From contig NZ_JAXMJI010000102.1 of assembly GCF_034376665.1 (NCBI RefSeq), forward strand, positions 12,604 to 76,603: a stretch of 64,000 bases of DNA, given 5' to 3'. Position 1 is the stretch's first letter, and every line of letters begins with the position of its first letter. The stretch comes from Allopontixanthobacter sp034376665 (GTDB lineage Bacteria; Pseudomonadota; Alphaproteobacteria; Sphingomonadales; Sphingomonadaceae). The translations under genes and the position numbers were made by a program. Below are positions 62,658 through 64,000 of this stretch, one piece after another. The notes below the pieces were generated by a model. The model did no database searches, was not told the origin of the DNA, and was given only the letters and a program-made list of their open reading frames with translations.

Positions 62658-63025
62658 TGGCTGACGATCAAACAACCACCAAGACCCGCCAACTGCCCGC
62701 TGCCGTCACCCTGACGCCGCGGGCCGAGCAGCGCATCGCCGATCTGATGGCGAAAGCTCCTGAAGGCGCAATCGGGGTCAAGCTCTCGACCCCGCGCCGC
62801 GGCTGTTCGGGCCTCGCCTACTCGGTCGACTACGTGACCGAGGAAGTGAAATTCGACGAGAAAATCACCACGCCCGGCGGGGTTCTCTATATCGACGGTG
62901 CAAGCGTGCTGTATCTTGTGGGGTCGGTGATGGACTGGGTGGAAGACGATTTCACCGCCGGATTCACCTTCGCAAACCCCAACGCAAAGGGTGCCTGCGG
63001 CTGCGGCGAAAGCTTCATGGTCTGA
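62657..63025 (+). CDS. sufA: A-type Fe-S carrier SufA
   Basis: 122 residues. HesB/IscA-like, with the ligand Cys in RRGCSGLAYSV and CGCGESF. It is the last gene of the operon; its ATG overlaps the sufT stop by one base. Confidence 0.93.
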   Translation: MADDQTTTKTRQLPAAVTLTPRAEQRIADLMAKAPEGAIGVKLSTPRRGCSGLAYSVDYVTEEVKFDEKITTPGGVLYIDGASVLYLVGSVMDWVEDDFTAGFTFANPNAKGACGCGESFMV

Positions 63026-63031
63026 CTGGGT

Positions 63032-63973
63032 TCAACTCTCGGCGGTAACTTCGTCGATGAAGTCGAGCAGCGCCTGGTCATATTCGTCGATCTGGCCGTT
63101 GCGGGCCATCTGGCCTTCCAGCCACAGGCGTTCATCGCTCGTCAGATCCTGCGCCCGGGCTACTCCATCGGCGGTGCCGGCGGCAGGCGACCTCTTCCCG
63201 AATACCGCGGCAAAGGTGCGCGGGCTGGTGCTGGCCATCCGGCCCATGAAGCTGCCGATGCTGGCCCGGTTATCAGCCACGAACGTCTCGAGCTCCATGG
63301 CACGGACCCGCTCGAGCTCCGCATTTTCGGGCGAATAGCCCATCAGATAATTGCCCACGCCCTGCGCGAACAGCGTCTTCCATTCGGGAACGTTCGGTGC
63401 GCCAAGTGTCGCATCCTTCAGACGGAACAGCATTGCCGCCTCGCGCCGGCTGACGCCAGCCGGGCGGTCGCTGGCGGGCGCGAACAGCATCCGGCGAATG
63501 ATCTGCACTTCCGCGCTGCTGATATGGGTCTCGGACAATTCACCGCCGCCGCGCGTCGGGCCACTGCCGGTCAGCACTGCCTGTTCCAGCTGCGCGAGAA
63601 CGAAGGCCTTCAGCGAATCGGGGACATTGCGCGCGCGTTCGAAAACCCGCACCAGCAGTTCCAACTCGCTCATCGCGCATAGCCGCCCGTCGCGGGTAAT
63701 TTGCTGGACCAGCCAATTGGCTTCCTCCTGCGCGACGTAGCCTTTCGGATCGGTGCCGTTGATGACGTATTCGCCGACCGCTTCGGTGAAAAAATCGCAC
63801 CACGCCTCGTCCGGCGAAGCTATCGAATCGTTGATCGAAAACAGGCTCTCGGCCTCCTCGCGGCTGACGCGGCCGTCACGCCAGCCCGCACTTCGCAAGG
63901 CGGCGATTTCGTCTGCGCTGATTACACCGTCGCTGCGTACCCTGGCCGCAAGATTGCCGAACTGAATACCCAT
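63032..63973 (-). CDS. Protein of unknown function with two tandem similar domains
   Basis: 313 residues, soluble, no signal peptide. Residues about 15-75 and 150-215 share a pattern: an acidic loop, VSREEAESLF or VSRREAAMLF, and then VGEYVINGTDP or VGNYLMGYSP. This looks like a duplicated helical, EF-hand- or TerB-like unit, but I cannot name the family. GAGGAACGG precedes the ATG. It converges with sufA, 6 bp apart. Confidence 0.7.
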   Translation of the reverse strand: MGIQFGNLAARVRSDGVISADEIAALRSAGWRDGRVSREEAESLFSINDSIASPDEAWCDFFTEAVGEYVINGTDPKGYVAQEEANWLVQQITRDGRLCAMSELELLVRVFERARNVPDSLKAFVLAQLEQAVLTGSGPTRGGGELSETHISSAEVQIIRRMLFAPASDRPAGVSRREAAMLFRLKDATLGAPNVPEWKTLFAQGVGNYLMGYSPENAELERVRAMELETFVADNRASIGSFMGRMASTSPRTFAAVFGKRSPAAGTADGVARAQDLTSDERLWLEGQMARNGQIDEYDQALLDFIDEVTAES

Positions 63974-64000
63974 TGGCTCGCCGTTCCTCGAATGTTCAAG

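Overview
The window is a GC-rich, densely coding stretch of an alphaproteobacterial chromosome. Its marker families point to the order Sphingomonadales, most like the Erythrobacteraceae: UrcA, DUF1491, DUF6489, a DUF2497/PopZ-like protein, a DUF4402 pilin, CarD, and the fdxA-carD and mnmE-mnmG-rsmG-parA-parB gene orders. This placement is inferred from gene content only. No rRNA, tRNA, CRISPR array, phage or classical insertion sequence was seen.

Layout. 1-9 kb: end of a helicase gene, an S4 RNA-binding protein, ferredoxin fdxA and carD; then a GIN-domain lipoprotein, a small lipoprotein, tsaC/sua5, an acyl-CoA dehydrogenase, a sorbosone-dehydrogenase-like protein and the free Met-R-sulfoxide reductase. 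9.4-13.9 kb: a minimal chaperone-usher operon (DUF4402 pilin, chaperone, usher). 14.1-19.8 kb: parB, parA, rsmG, mnmG and mnmE with three parS-like sites. 20-30 kb: rho, hemJ and hemE, a 353-bp gap between hemE and ppsR that looks like the chromosomal origin, then ppsR, maf, aroE, coaE, dnaQ, hpf, ptsN. 30-43 kb: sleB-like hydrolase, xth, erpA, CBS protein, an Fe-S ferredoxin-like protein, S9 peptidase, PopZ-like protein, tolC, a PCMT-like protein, a frameshifted class I fumarase, a LytS/LytTR pair and an UrcA protein. 43-56 kb: lipid kinase, phosphoesterase, rpsI-rplM, ctaA, a MerC-like protein, a ThiS-ThiG fusion, acyl-CoA ligase, gamma-glutamyltransferase, pyrD and an AraC regulator. 56.5-63 kb: the SUF iron-sulfur operon (rrf2-sufB-DUF559a-DUF559b-sufC-sufD-sufS-sufT-sufA), then a duplicated-domain protein of unknown function.

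The centre of the window is a replication and segregation neighbourhood: parAB, parS and the candidate oriC lie within 10 kb, and a PopZ-like polar organiser follows about 12 kb beyond the origin.

The most unusual structure is inside the SUF operon. Two DUF559 (Vsr-fold nuclease-like) genes sit in tandem between sufB and sufC. Each begins at an ATGA overlap with a copy of the last 51 bp of sufB. The two copies differ at seven bases, all synonymous. The first DUF559 gene has intact nuclease residues, AT-richer codon choice and flanking REP-like inverted palindromes, and it reads in frame into the second sufB tail. The second has lost part of the active site. This looks like a nuclease-bearing mobile or recombining module that preserves the SufB C-terminus. 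Other points of note are the frameshift in fumarase, a shared palindrome at two distant promoters, a 25-bp palindrome before the suf regulator, and a conserved cysteine lying upstream of the only canonical start of a ferredoxin-like gene.
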